A stretch of DNA of 45,782 bases from Nitrospirae bacterium GWC2_57_13 (GCA_001805055.1 MHDZ01000077.1:1-45782), one strand, 5' to 3'. Positions 16,334-25,470 are shown, numbered from the stretch's first letter. Numbers and translations are program-made. Notes: generated by a model from the letters alone, not told the origin.

Positions 16334-18141
16334 ACAGATCGATCACCACCGGCACAGGACTGGCGCTGTTCCTCCTCGTTGTCGCCCTTCCGTCGCCCCG
16401 CGGAACGAGCGCGCAGACCGGCATCGTGGCGACCAAACACAACCTGTCGGCCTCGGGGCCCGGAGAATTGAAGGCCCTCACGGAGACGAGGATCTGCGTC
16501 TTCTGCCATACTCCGCACAATGCGCAGCCGGCAACGCCGCTCTGGAACAAAAAAATAGAGCCCCTGACCTATATCACGTATTCCAGCAGCACCATGGGCG
16601 CGACGCCGGGACAGCCCACGGGACCGTCCCGGCTCTGCCTGAGCTGTCATGACGGCACCGTTGCGCTGGGCGCGGTCCTTCAGCCTTCAGGCGGCATCGA
16701 CATGTCGGTGTCGGGAGGCATCCCCTCTGCTCGTCCGTCCTATCTCGGGACCTTCCTGTCCGACGACCATCCCGTTTCATTCTCCTATAGTGATTCGCTC
16801 CCCAATCCGGAACTTTCGCCGACACTTCCTCCGGACCTGCTCTTCTACGGGACCGGGACCCTGCATTGTTCCACCTGCCATGACCCTCATGACAACAGCA
16901 ATAAGAAATTTCTCGCCGTGGACAACGAGTTCTCCGGCCTCTGCCGGAAATGTCATGTGAAAACGGGTTGGCTGGGATCAAGCCATAACACGTCCATGGC
17001 CCTATGGAACAACATGTCCCCGAACCCCTGGCCGAGAACAGGCGCCGGAACGGAGTTCCACTGGACGACCGTTGCGCAGAATGCCTGCGAGAACTGCCAC
17101 GCGACCCACTCCGCCGAGGGGCCGAAACGCCTTCTGACCTGCTTTGATGCGGACTGCGCGCCATTCACTGAAGAGGGCACCTGCTATGCATGTCATAACG
17201 GGAATGTGGCGTCCCTGGATGTGCGTTCGCAGTTCACGAAATCGTCCCGCCACTCCGTGGACTACGCGGTAAATGTCCATGCTCCCGGCGAGGACCCCAA
17301 GCTCATCACGAACCACGTGGAGTGCGCAGACTGCCACAACGCGCATGGAGCGCAGAACAAGTCGACCTCCGCCCCTGCCGTGTCGGGCAAAACGGCCGGC
17401 GTCAGCGGAGTCGACATCAATGGCGCGGCCCTGTCATCGGCGGTCAATGAATATGAGATCTGCTTCAAATGTCATGCCGGTTCCACTCCGCTCAAGCCTC
17501 TTTCACCGGGGTTCCCGATCGAGCGGGCCGTCAATTCGGTGAACACACGCCTCGAGTTCAACACCCTTAATCCGTCGTACCATCCCGTCGTGAGCTACGG
17601 AAAGAACAGTGATGTTCCGAGCCTGCCGTCAACACTGGCGCCGATCGAGTGGAACCTCTCGACATCGAGCATTATCTACTGCACTGATTGCCACGACAGC
17701 GACGAGACCGTTACGCTCGGCGGAGCAGGACCGAGGGGGCCCCATGGGTCCCTCTACAGTCCTCTGCTTCGCGAGGCCTACGAGACCACGGACAACACGG
17801 CGGAAAGCGCGTCGAACTATGCGCTCTGCTACCGGTGCCACGATCGGACCAGCATTCTGTCGGATATCAGTTTTCAGAGGAATCTAACGGCGGGAAGAGG
17901 AGGGCACAGTCTGCATCTGGGGCCTCTCGTGAACGCCCCCTGCTCGGCCTGTCATGATCCGCATGGTGTGGTGGACAACGGCATGTCAGGCAGCCATACC
18001 CATCTCATTAACTTCGACATCACGATCGCTACTACGATCAGCCCGAATCTGTACCCGTTTTTCACTGATACAGGCGGCCGCTCGGGAAGCTGCATGCTTG
18101 TCTGCCACGGCATCAGCCATTCAGGCTATTCCTACCCCTAG
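16330..18141 (+). CDS. Large multiheme c-type cytochrome with OmcE-like N-terminal domain (11 CxxCH plus one CX3CH)
   Basis: A 603-residue exported protein (signal peptide to about GTSAQ). Residues 30-210 match the tetraheme 9324-10097 protein: TGIVATKHNLS, RICVFCHTPHN, PLWNKKI, RLCLSCHDGT, HCSTCHDPHD and LCRKCH (haem sites near 56, 103, 180 and 205). Seven more CxxCH motifs follow (ACENCH, TCYACH, ECADCH, ICFKCH, YCTDCH, LCYRCH, PCSACHDPH). Near the C-terminus is a twelfth site with one extra residue (SCMLVCHGISH, CX3CH). No membrane anchor is seen. It is the last gene of the operon. It could be the terminal, surface-facing cytochrome of the conduit, or the piece that caps or nucleates a filament of the tetraheme protein; both are inferences. 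Confidence 0.9.
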   Translation: MNRSITTGTGLALFLLVVALPSPRGTSAQTGIVATKHNLSASGPGELKALTETRICVFCHTPHNAQPATPLWNKKIEPLTYITYSSSTMGATPGQPTGPSRLCLSCHDGTVALGAVLQPSGGIDMSVSGGIPSARPSYLGTFLSDDHPVSFSYSDSLPNPELSPTLPPDLLFYGTGTLHCSTCHDPHDNSNKKFLAVDNEFSGLCRKCHVKTGWLGSSHNTSMALWNNMSPNPWPRTGAGTEFHWTTVAQNACENCHATHSAEGPKRLLTCFDADCAPFTEEGTCYACHNGNVASLDVRSQFTKSSRHSVDYAVNVHAPGEDPKLITNHVECADCHNAHGAQNKSTSAPAVSGKTAGVSGVDINGAALSSAVNEYEICFKCHAGSTPLKPLSPGFPIERAVNSVNTRLEFNTLNPSYHPVVSYGKNSDVPSLPSTLAPIEWNLSTSSIIYCTDCHDSDETVTLGGAGPRGPHGSLYSPLLREAYETTDNTAESASNYALCYRCHDRTSILSDISFQRNLTAGRGGHSLHLGPLVNAPCSACHDPHGVVDNGMSGSHTHLINFDITIATTISPNLYPFFTDTGGRSGSCMLVCHGISHSGYSYP

Positions 18142-18373
18142 GGCATCTCTCGTAGAGCGCGCAGAGGACGCAGAGTTAAAACAAAATCTTTAAGACTTAC
18201 AAATAGCCTGGAAAGACCAGCTCAAATCACCAGGGAATCATTCTATTGGTTTTTTTAATGCGGAATAGGACGTGCCGGCCAAATGGACCAAAATTAAGAC
18301 CGGCAGGAATATCACTTCATTTCTGCTTAGCTTTCGCGACCTATACCACCACTACAATCGCCGCAATGCTTTG
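18142..18373. other. AT-rich intergenic stretch between two converging genes
   Basis: I see no gene. It contains a short cgcagaggacgcagag repeat next to the operon end and a 6-bp inverted repeat TGCCGG/CCGGCA near 18270-18305. Base composition drops sharply from the flanking operon. Confidence 0.5.
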
Positions 18374-19240
18374 CTATGGGTTGATTCTTGTGACTTTTGC
18401 CCGTAACGCCTCAATAAACTTAACGTCACCTTTATTTTCAGCCGAGAGTTCGATCTGCAACCAGGCATCTGGCTTACGTGAATTAATCTTATACAGGCTA
18501 TTGTTCATTGCATTTCCCCTCTCTACCAGCTCGATCGAAGAAATATCGTTGACAGAGACTTCGTAAACTTCTATTTTTTTATTATCTTCCGGCAAATAAA
18601 GTATCACTCGATCTTCGGTTAGAATTGAGCCTCCCTCCAATATGGAGATCAGGCCAGTCGAATAAAAATATTCAATATGGTCACCCTTTGCGATGATGTC
18701 ATTAGAAATGAGCAGGTCCCTGTCGCTCTGCGAAATCTCAGTGCCGATTTGAACCTCGGTTGAAGGCAATACGCCCGTCACAGTCATGAGCCCAACGACC
18801 ATTAAAGCTGCACCAATAATAAGAGCTGTCACTCCCGTGTAATAAATCCACTTTGGAGTTGCTTTATAGCCAGGATTTTCTGATTTCTCAATTTTGTGAA
18901 ATACAAAGGCCCCCTGAATTGCCTTGCCATAAAAATATAGAAATACCACGGCCGTTCCAATTCCAGATACCTTTCCTGTTTCTATACCAATAACTATTTT
19001 TGCAAAAATGAAATAGACAAACAGTAGAACCGCAGCAAACCTTGACTTTTTATAAATGCCGTATGCACACGCAAATATAAGAACTATGTCAAATGCCACT
19101 GAAGGATCATTCCACAACCCTATTGCCCCGCTTGCGTTAGTGAAAATTGCGATCCAAAATATCGCAAGAGTCAAAGCCCCAGATATACACCCGGCGACAG
19201 CACCGTTTTTGGTTGCCTGTATGGCTTCATCTCTATTCAT
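18374..19240 (-). CDS. Uncharacterised membrane protein in an AT-rich island
   Basis: A 288-residue protein I do not recognise. The first 165 residues hold about four to five membrane segments (for example AGCISGALTLAIFWIAIF, VVFLYFYGKAIQGAFVF, TALIIGAALMVVGLMTV). The last 120 residues are soluble, with strands such as DHIEYFYSTGLISILEGG, EDRVILYL and VSVNDISSIELVER. These resemble a small PH-like or photosystem-reaction-type beta domain, which I cannot name firmly. GAGGG lies five bases before the ATG. It is clearly AT-richer than neighbours and is followed on its upstream side by an attC-like palindrome, suggesting acquisition as a gene cassette. Confidence 0.8.
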   Translation of the reverse strand: MNRDEAIQATKNGAVAGCISGALTLAIFWIAIFTNASGAIGLWNDPSVAFDIVLIFACAYGIYKKSRFAAVLLFVYFIFAKIVIGIETGKVSGIGTAVVFLYFYGKAIQGAFVFHKIEKSENPGYKATPKWIYYTGVTALIIGAALMVVGLMTVTGVLPSTEVQIGTEISQSDRDLLISNDIIAKGDHIEYFYSTGLISILEGGSILTEDRVILYLPEDNKKIEVYEVSVNDISSIELVERGNAMNNSLYKINSRKPDAWLQIELSAENKGDVKFIEALRAKVTRINP

Positions 19241-19870
19241 TTTTCCCTCGTGAATTAATTACCAACTGCCCATAACGTGGAGTTCACACGCCCCGGTCGG
19301 CGTGGAACGACTTGTTGGTCTTACCTCTGCATATCATGCCGCAAATTAAAGCTGATGCTAGATCCACTTTTCAGCTTTCGGCGTTAGCTCGTAAATCCTG
19401 CATCATATTGCCTGGAATATTCATGTTCACAGCACTGCATGCAGCTATCAAGATTTTCGCAACTTTCTTTAATCCACTGCTAGTGTCACCACATGCCTGG
19501 AGAATCGCTGGAACATTTAATCTGGGACTTAAAAGAGCAAAACCTCTAGTTTCGGCAGTGTGCCTCCATATCCTTATGACTATCACTTCAAAATAATCTT
19601 GAGCTTCACGACCCCATAATTGTCCTTTACCAGCGAGAAAGCTAAACAATAATAGATTCCCCTATAAGATTGATGATCTCGTAAGAAGTCTTATTTTCAC
19701 TCAGCGGCACAAAGAACACAAAGAAAACCCTATTGATAATGAATGGTACTCCTCTTCGTGACTTCCTCCGTCCCGCATCCAATTGTCATAGATACGGTGC
19801 GGGGGTGGCTTTGTGTGATACAGAACTCTTTACGACTTTATCACGGTTGATTCATGCAGGCCTGCTGAGA
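19241..19870. other. AT-rich gene-poor stretch beside the attC-like site
   Basis: It holds the attC-like palindrome (19268-19320) and a second one: GCCG (19338-19341) with AAAGCTGA (19348-19355), against TCAGCTTT (19371-19378) with CGGC (19379-19382), ending in GTTAGCT. A 92-codon frame on the minus strand (19371-19649, TTG start, AGGGGA nine bases upstream) is possible but matches nothing I know. The rest shows no feature. Confidence 0.4.
19268..19320. repeat. attC-like imperfect palindrome
   Basis: AAC (19274-19276) and GTT (19314-19316) flank an inner stem of GTTC-A-CACGCC (19282-19292) against GGCGTGGAAC. The loop is short and one base (A) is extrahelical. Short unpaired spacers (GTGGA; GACTT) separate inner and outer stems. 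This is the layout of integron attC sites, but the outer core sites deviate from RYYYAAC and GTTRRRY. No integrase gene is in the window. Confidence 0.4.
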
Positions 19871-20992
19871 TTACGGCAGTAAGAGGACCTGCCGCAATGC
19901 GCTGATGAGCCGTTCGTTCTCTCGCCGCGTGCGAACGGCCACGCGCAGGAAAGAGTTTCCGAGACCGCCAAAAGAGGAACAGTCGCGGACAAGAATGCCG
20001 CGCTGGGCCAGCGCGTGGGCAAGCACCGGCGATTCATGGGCGGCAACCCGCAGCAACAAAAAATTCGCCGAACCGGCCGAGAATTCAACTCCCGGCAGAA
20101 GGCGCAGCGCTGCCATGAGCTCGTCGCGCTCCCGGGCAATGAACTTCCGCGTCTTTCTGATGTAGCGCCAGTCATGCAACGCCGCAAGCGCGGCTTTCGA
20201 GGCAGGCGTGCTGACAGACCAGGGCTCCTGGCCTGCGCGAAGCGTCTCTGCTGTCTCATCGCCGGCCACGGCGTAGCCGACGCGCAGCCCCGGCATGCCG
20301 AAGAATTTCGTGAAGGCGCGGATGCAGATGAGATGGGGAGAGAGCGCCGCTTCCTGGACCAGCGATCCATCGCCGGAGAACTCTATAAAGGTCTCATCGA
20401 CGACGAGACGCACGCCTTCCCTGAGAGCGTAACCTGCGATCTCCGCCATTTCAGCTTCCGGCACCAGCAGGCCCGACGGGTTGTTCGGATTGCACAGGAA
20501 GGCCATGTCAACACCCTTCAGGGCAAAGGCCATGTCCACTGCGTCGATGCGAAATCCCTTGCGCGGGTCAAGAGGGAAAGGGACGACCTCCCCGCCTGCG
20601 TCCTGGACCGCGGCTGCGTATTCCGCGAAGGTAGGCACTGGTATGAGCACTCTCCGGGGGCGAAAGACGCGGGGAATGAGATGAATGAGGGCCGTCGAAC
20701 CGTTTCCGCAGACCGCCTGCTCGGGGCTGATGCCGTAGTAGTCTGCGATCCCCTGCCGCAGTTCCTTCATTTCCGGGTCAGGATAGCGATCGATAAAAGC
20801 GAGGGCTTTTTTCGCGGCGCGCTGCGCGGCAGGCGAGGGCCCGAGGGGATTGACGTTGGCGCTGAAGTCGATGATCTCCCGTTCCCGGAATCCGTATCGT
20901 TCAGCAGCCTCGCGGACATTGCCGCCGTGATACCGCGGCGCACTAACAGTCTCAACAGTTCCGGTGACATCGTTCTCAGAGGTGACTGACAT
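19871..20992 (-). CDS. cobD: PLP-dependent CobD-like threonine-phosphate decarboxylase / histidinol-phosphate aminotransferase family
   Basis: 373 residues from the ATG at 20992, chosen because GGGAGG lies seven bases upstream; the longer frame to 21073 has no ribosome site. This is a fold-type I PLP enzyme. YHGGNVREAAERYG and DFSANVNPLGPS near the N-terminus are typical of CobD (L-threonine-O-3-phosphate decarboxylase, aminopropanol for the cobalamin lower-ligand linker). FLCNPNNPSG, VVDETFIEF and RAFTKFFGMPGLRVGYA (the Lys of TK forms the PLP aldimine) are shared with HisC. It follows ptsI by 133 bp and need not be functionally linked to the PTS. No other cobalamin gene is in the window, so a HisC-like role stays possible. 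Confidence 0.8.
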   Translation of the reverse strand: MSVTSENDVTGTVETVSAPRYHGGNVREAAERYGFREREIIDFSANVNPLGPSPAAQRAAKKALAFIDRYPDPEMKELRQGIADYYGISPEQAVCGNGSTALIHLIPRVFRPRRVLIPVPTFAEYAAAVQDAGGEVVPFPLDPRKGFRIDAVDMAFALKGVDMAFLCNPNNPSGLLVPEAEMAEIAGYALREGVRLVVDETFIEFSGDGSLVQEAALSPHLICIRAFTKFFGMPGLRVGYAVAGDETAETLRAGQEPWSVSTPASKAALAALHDWRYIRKTRKFIARERDELMAALRLLPGVEFSAGSANFLLLRVAAHESPVLAHALAQRGILVRDCSSFGGLGNSFLRVAVRTRRENERLISALRQVLLLP

Positions 20993-21125
20993 GAAGATCC
21001 TCCCAGACAAATTCTTGGCGAATTCCGCTGCTTGCATCGGGCATGGGTAATACACGCAAAGCGAATAGAGCATAGCGCATAGGGTATGAATCTCTCTGCT
21101 CTCTGCCGCCGCTGCCTGGCCTACT

Positions 21126-22901
21126 TCACAGTTCCGCAGCCAGTTCCGGAAATCGCTCCTGCATGAACGTCTCGACGGTCTGGCGCGCGCGCACGGCCGT
21201 GGGCTGCTGCATCACCAGGGAAACAAGCTCCACGGCGTCCTGACGCCGCACGGACCTGATCACTTTTTTCACCCAGGGGATCGACGGGATGTTCATGCTC
21301 AGGTTCCCGAACCCCATGCCGAGCAGGATCGCCGCATAGAGCGGTTCTCCCGCCATCTCACCGCACATGGACAAAGGAATATTCGCCTCACGGGCCGCAT
21401 CGGCGATGCGCTGAAGCAGGCGGAGCACCGCCGGATCAAGGGGCTCGTACATGTATGCCACATGTTCGTTCTGACGGTCAATGGCCAGGGTATACTGGAT
21501 CAGGTCGTTGGTGCCCACACTGAAAAAATCCACTTCCCTGGCAAGCAGGTCGGCGATCATGGCCGCTGACGGGATCTCGATCATCACGCCGATCTTGATG
21601 TGGGCGTCGAAAGCCGCGCCTTCGGCGGCAAGCTCGCCCCGCACCTCATTCAGGACCTTCTTGGCCTCGTGCAGCTCCGGCAGACCGGAGATCATGGGGA
21701 ACATGATCTTCACATTATTGAAGATCGTTGCGCGCATGATGCCGCGAAGCTGCGTCTTGAAGATGTCGCGGTTCTGAAGGCAGAAACGGATGGCGCGAAG
21801 CCCCAGGGCGGGGTTCGCCTCTTTCTCGAATTCGCCGGGGATGCCGATCTTGTCGCCTCCCACGTCGAGCGTGCGGATCACCACTTCGTGGGGCGCTGCT
21901 GCCCGGGCAACGCGCAGATAAGCGGCATAGTGCTCCTCTTCCGTCGGGAGAGTCGTTTTGTTCATGAACAGGAACTCCGTGCGGTAGAGTCCGATCCCCG
22001 TGCCGCCGTGGTCGGCGACGGAAGCGACCTCCTCGGGCAGCTCGATATTCCCCTGGAGCGATACAACATACCCGTCCGGTGTTTCGGCGGGCAGCGATTT
22101 TAGATTTTCGAGCTCCTGCTCAAAATATTTATATCGCCGCTGTTTCTTAAGGTAATCAAGGAACGTTTCCTCGTCGGGATCGACGACCACCACGCCATGA
22201 ATGCCGTCGACGATCACCACGTCCCCGGTCTTCACCTCCTCGGTGATCCGCTCAAGACCGACAGCAGCGGGGATCCCGAGGGACCGCGCCAGGATCGCCG
22301 TATGGGAGGTTTTACTGCCCACGTCCGTGGCGAAACCGAGGATCCGGTCCTTCCGCATCTGGATCGTGTCCGATGGGGCAAGATCATGGGCGATTATGAC
22401 CGCCTCACCCTTGATATCAGCCAGGCTTTCCTGCCGGTGCCCCACGAGGTTCCTGAGGATCCGCTCGCCAACCTGTTCCACGTCGTGCTTGCGCTCGCGC
22501 AGGTATTCATCTTCGATGAGATCGAACTTCTGGCCGATTGCGGCGATGGTCTCCTTTAACGCGCCGGCAGCATTGAGGCGGCCTTCCTTGATCCGCTTCA
22601 CCGTCCCGTCGACCATCAGCTTGTCTTCGAGCAGCATGATATGCGTGTCGAGGATGTAAATATGGGACTTGCCGAGACCCTTGCCGATGCGCTTCTTCAG
22701 GACCTCGAGCTGTTCCTTCGAGACATCAACGGACTTCCTGAAGCGCGCCACTTCCTCCTTGACGCTGACCTCTTCTATGCGCTGCGTGGCAACGACCACC
22801 TTTTTGCGGTCGAGAAGATAGGCCCGCCCGATCACGATGCCCGGCGATGCGCCGATGCCCCTGAACCGCTTTTCCTGCAGCTGTGTGTTCTCTGTTCCCA
22901 T
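21126..22901 (-). CDS. ptsI: PTS enzyme I (phosphoenolpyruvate-protein phosphotransferase)
   Basis: 591 residues, the normal EI length. It autophosphorylates from phosphoenolpyruvate and passes the phosphate to HPr. The active-site loop SKTSHTAILARSLGIPA puts the phosphohistidine at His200. The C-terminal PEP-binding barrel carries TGIGLYRTEFLFM, RTLDVGGDK, NPALGLRAIR, MFPMISG, GVMIEIPSA, FFSVGTNDLIQYTLA and the catalytic Cys of SMCGEMAG. The ATG follows GGACATCAGGCGC. The gap to ptsH is 235 bp and holds repeat-like sequence and a palindrome, so ptsI may be only loosely coupled to the genes before it. Confidence 0.96.
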   Translation of the reverse strand: MGTENTQLQEKRFRGIGASPGIVIGRAYLLDRKKVVVATQRIEEVSVKEEVARFRKSVDVSKEQLEVLKKRIGKGLGKSHIYILDTHIMLLEDKLMVDGTVKRIKEGRLNAAGALKETIAAIGQKFDLIEDEYLRERKHDVEQVGERILRNLVGHRQESLADIKGEAVIIAHDLAPSDTIQMRKDRILGFATDVGSKTSHTAILARSLGIPAAVGLERITEEVKTGDVVIVDGIHGVVVVDPDEETFLDYLKKQRRYKYFEQELENLKSLPAETPDGYVVSLQGNIELPEEVASVADHGGTGIGLYRTEFLFMNKTTLPTEEEHYAAYLRVARAAAPHEVVIRTLDVGGDKIGIPGEFEKEANPALGLRAIRFCLQNRDIFKTQLRGIMRATIFNNVKIMFPMISGLPELHEAKKVLNEVRGELAAEGAAFDAHIKIGVMIEIPSAAMIADLLAREVDFFSVGTNDLIQYTLAIDRQNEHVAYMYEPLDPAVLRLLQRIADAAREANIPLSMCGEMAGEPLYAAILLGMGFGNLSMNIPSIPWVKKVIRSVRRQDAVELVSLVMQQPTAVRARQTVETFMQERFPELAAEL

Positions 22902-23075
22902 GCGCCTGATGTCCGTCCTCGCCCTTAATCCGTGTTTATCCTAAGAACAGCAGATGTAACCACTGATGAACGCGGTTCGATCAAAAAAACAAAGATGCAG
23001 GGAAAAACAACTTCGCCATCGGGTGATCACCGGATTTGGATTACCTGTTTGCACTATCCGTGTGAAGACCTGTTT

Positions 23076-23108
23076 ACCCCGTTAGATGACTCTTATTTCT
23101 AACGGGGT
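23076..23108. repeat. Perfect 11-bp inverted repeat between ptsH and ptsI
   Basis: ACCCCGTTAGA (23076-23086) pairs with TCTAACGGGGT (23098-23108), loop of 11. There is no T run on either strand, so it is not an ordinary terminator. The flanking gap also contains fragments of the dispersed 'atccgtgtttatcc' type, suggesting a repetitive intergenic element. Confidence 0.6.
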
Positions 23109-23136
23109 GAATCCGTGGCCAACTGCTTTTTCAGGC

Positions 23137-23403
23137 TTATTCCTTTTCGCCGAACCTGTCGGCAAAGAGCCGTTCGATCCCTGCGACGGCCTCGATCTCG
23201 TCAGCGCCTTCCACGTGCACCACCACCGCACTCCCTTTTGCCGCCGCCAGCATCATGACGCCCATAATGCTCTTGCCGTCCACCTCAAGGCCGTCCTTGA
23301 TCAGCGTCACCTTTGAGGTGTAGACGCTGGCGCATTTCACGAGCTGCGCCGCGGCTCGGGCATGAAGGCCCAGTTTGTTCTGGATCAGCAGTTCCTTTTT
23401 CAT
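23137..23403 (-). CDS. ptsH: HPr phosphocarrier protein
   Basis: 88 residues, the standard HPr size. GLHARAAAQLVK places the EI-dependent phosphohistidine at His14. DGKSIMGVMMLAA holds the regulatory serine (Ser45, equivalent of Ser46) that HPr kinase/phosphorylase modifies; hprK is encoded at 26842-27726 in the same run. It overlaps the EIID stop by four bases (ATGA), so it is translationally coupled to the permease. Confidence 0.96.
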   Translation of the reverse strand: MKKELLIQNKLGLHARAAAQLVKCASVYTSKVTLIKDGLEVDGKSIMGVMMLAAAKGSAVVVHVEGADEIEAVAGIERLFADRFGEKE

Positions 23404-24182
23404 CCGATCACTCCCAGATAGGCGAGGGCAAGGCAGAACGCAGCCAGCCCCAGCATGAGATGAATGGGCGACCCGCCCCGCCTCATCAGTACCAGCATGA
23501 GGATGGTGGAGGCTGCTCCGAGCAGGGCGATACCCTGCGCTGACGCCGGCACTTCCAGCCGAAATTCAGCACTCCACAGCGGCATCATCCCCACGATGGC
23601 GCCTGCGACGGCGAGCGAGACGGCCTTGAACAGGCGCGCCCAGGTCGTGAAATTGAATCCCGTGATCAGCGCCACGGCATCGCCTGAGCTGGCATATCCC
23701 CAGAAAAGCAATCCCGTTCGCAGACCCAGGTGCCAAAAATTGTACAACAATAGATACAGCAGGGGGCCCCACAACCAGCCTACGATGATCATAGCCGCTG
23801 CGATCACTGCGGCAAGCGGCTTGAGCGATCCCCAGAAGAAGCTGTCGCCCAATGCGCCGAGCGGTCCCATGAGTGATTCTTTCAGCGCCTGGATGTCGTC
23901 GCCCGTTGTGTTCCCAGCTGCCCGGGACTCTTCCTGCCTGACCACGGCCCCGATAATGAACGACGCCAGGTACGGCTGGGTGTTGAAATATTCAGCATGG
24001 TACCGCAGCCGTTCGTCGAATGCCGCGTCATCAGGGTAGAGTCTCCGGAGCGCCGGCGCCAGCGCCCAGGCAAACCCCAGTGACTGCATCCGTTCAAAGC
24101 TCCATGACGCCTGGAGCAGAAAAGCCCGCACCAGGACCCTGAGCAGCACTCCTATGCCGACTCGCCTTCCGTTGTTACCCAT
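23400..24182 (-). CDS. PTS mannose/sorbose-family EIID membrane component
   Basis: 260 residues. ASWSFERMQSLGFAWALAPALRRLY at the N-terminus, HAEYFNTQPYLASFIIGAV and LMGPLGALGDSFFWGSLKP are characteristic of EIID, which forms the membrane channel with EIIC. The C-terminus has several hydrophobic segments. It overlaps EIIC by eight bases and HPr by four. The transported sugar cannot be deduced; in organisms of this kind the system may be mainly regulatory. Confidence 0.92.
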   Translation of the reverse strand: MGNNGRRVGIGVLLRVLVRAFLLQASWSFERMQSLGFAWALAPALRRLYPDDAAFDERLRYHAEYFNTQPYLASFIIGAVVRQEESRAAGNTTGDDIQALKESLMGPLGALGDSFFWGSLKPLAAVIAAAMIIVGWLWGPLLYLLLYNFWHLGLRTGLLFWGYASSGDAVALITGFNFTTWARLFKAVSLAVAGAIVGMMPLWSAEFRLEVPASAQGIALLGAASTILMLVLMRRGGSPIHLMLGLAAFCLALAYLGVIG

Positions 24183-24930
24183 GAAATCTGACCCCCATCC
24201 AGCCCGCTGCTACGGCAAGCAGAATGATCACTGCGGGGGATACGGCGAAGGCAAGGCCGAGCACGGCGGCCAGCAGGAACCCGCCCACCAGGAACCGGTC
24301 GAAGATACGGATCGACAGCTTGCGGGCGATCGAGGCAACACCAAGCAGCGGCAGCAGTTTCACGAACAGCATCATGGCCTCATGAAATACCGCGGGAAGC
24401 CGCTCAAAGGCCTCCAGGGCTAACAGTCCCGCAGGCACAAGGACCAGGCAGAGCAGGAACGATTTTGCGAAGAACAGGGCAAGACCGGCAAGGTGTGCCC
24501 GGCTGAGCGCTGCTGCGGCCGGTCGCCCGGATGACGCAAAGAGCGACGTGCCGAGCCGGGCGTTGCCTTTCCTCATTGCCGTCTCCACGATCATGGTCAG
24601 GGGCGACATGGCCACGGTCAGGAGCAGAACGAAACCGATCGCGCTGAGCGGCGCGCTGCCGCCGCTCCCGATGACGGCGATCGCTGTGGCGGCAACGGCA
24701 GCGACCGTCTGGTTCGCCGGCACAAACGTGCCGACGGGCACGTCCATCACCCAGATCAGCTCCAGCAGCGCTCCGATCAGCAGGCCGGCCATCACATCGC
24801 CAAGGATCAGCCCCGTGAGCGGCCCGGCAACGATGGGCTGCGAGACCATGAACTGGCCTGCGGCGGTCCGGTCCAGACCGATCACGCCCCCTGCCAGGGC
24901 AGCGATCATGATATCACCAGCCAATTCCAT
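24175..24930 (-). CDS. PTS mannose/sorbose-family EIIC membrane component
   Basis: 251 residues, strongly hydrophobic. Features of the family are GGVIGLDRTAAGQFMVSQPI, VAGPLTGLILGD and ALLELIWVMDVPVGTFVPANQT. It forms the sugar-translocating channel with EIID. It starts 42 bp after the EIIB stop and overlaps EIID. The long unbroken hydrophobic runs and the length agree with other EIIC proteins of this superfamily. Confidence 0.92.
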   Translation of the reverse strand: MELAGDIMIAALAGGVIGLDRTAAGQFMVSQPIVAGPLTGLILGDVMAGLLIGALLELIWVMDVPVGTFVPANQTVAAVAATAIAVIGSGGSAPLSAIGFVLLLTVAMSPLTMIVETAMRKGNARLGTSLFASSGRPAAAALSRAHLAGLALFFAKSFLLCLVLVPAGLLALEAFERLPAVFHEAMMLFVKLLPLLGVASIARKLSIRIFDRFLVGGFLLAAVLGLAFAVSPAVIILLAVAAGWMGVRFHG

Positions 24931-24972
24931 AGTACCGTCGCCCTCTCCTGTGATGCCCTACCCGGGGCTTGA

Positions 24973-25470
24973 TCACACCGCTTGATCAGTAGCGAATTCG
25001 CGAAGCACTTTCCCTATCGGAAGCGGCCGCTCCGTCGGGACGGTCTGGATCACCACCTTCACGCCCCTGTTGACCAGTTCCCGAAAGGCCTGTACGTCGG
25101 CGGCGTCCACGGCGAGCACGTCCAGAAGCTTGCACTTGCCCGCCATGTAATGCATACCGCCTACATTAAGCTCACGGAACTCGATACCCGCATTCAGCGC
25201 GCGCACCGCCGACGCGGGATTGGCGAACAGCAGGATGATCCGCTCCTTTTCAGAGGACGACGAACGCACTTTCTCGCAGATGTCCTCGATCCTGCCGATG
25301 CAGACCGTAAGTCCTGAGGGCGCTGACATCTCCATGATGGTGCATTGCAGAGCGTTCGCCGCGGCGCGGTCGTCGGCAACAAAGATGCCCGTGGCCTTGA
25401 CGAAGTTCACCCAGCCCTCCACCACCTGCCCGTGGATCAGCCGGTCGTCTATGCGGCACAATACGATCAT
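24973..25470 (-). CDS. PTS mannose/sorbose-family EIIB component
   Basis: 165 residues. CRIDDRLIHGQVVEGW near the N-terminus carries the phosphohistidine (His13) that receives phosphate from EIIA. ELNVGGMHYMAGK and VKVVIQTVPTE are usual for this family. It starts seven bases after the EIIA stop, so the two are made together; in some relatives A and B are fused, here they are separate. Confidence 0.93.
   Translation of the reverse strand: MIVLCRIDDRLIHGQVVEGWVNFVKATGIFVADDRAAANALQCTIMEMSAPSGLTVCIGRIEDICEKVRSSSSEKERIILLFANPASAVRALNAGIEFRELNVGGMHYMAGKCKLLDVLAVDAADVQAFRELVNRGVKVVIQTVPTERPLPIGKVLREFATDQAV

Noticed and set aside
19312-19649. Overlapping plus- and minus-strand frames of 94 and 92 codons
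   Set aside because: Neither shows a recognisable family or clear start signal; both overlap palindromes. The minus one is mentioned under the region only.
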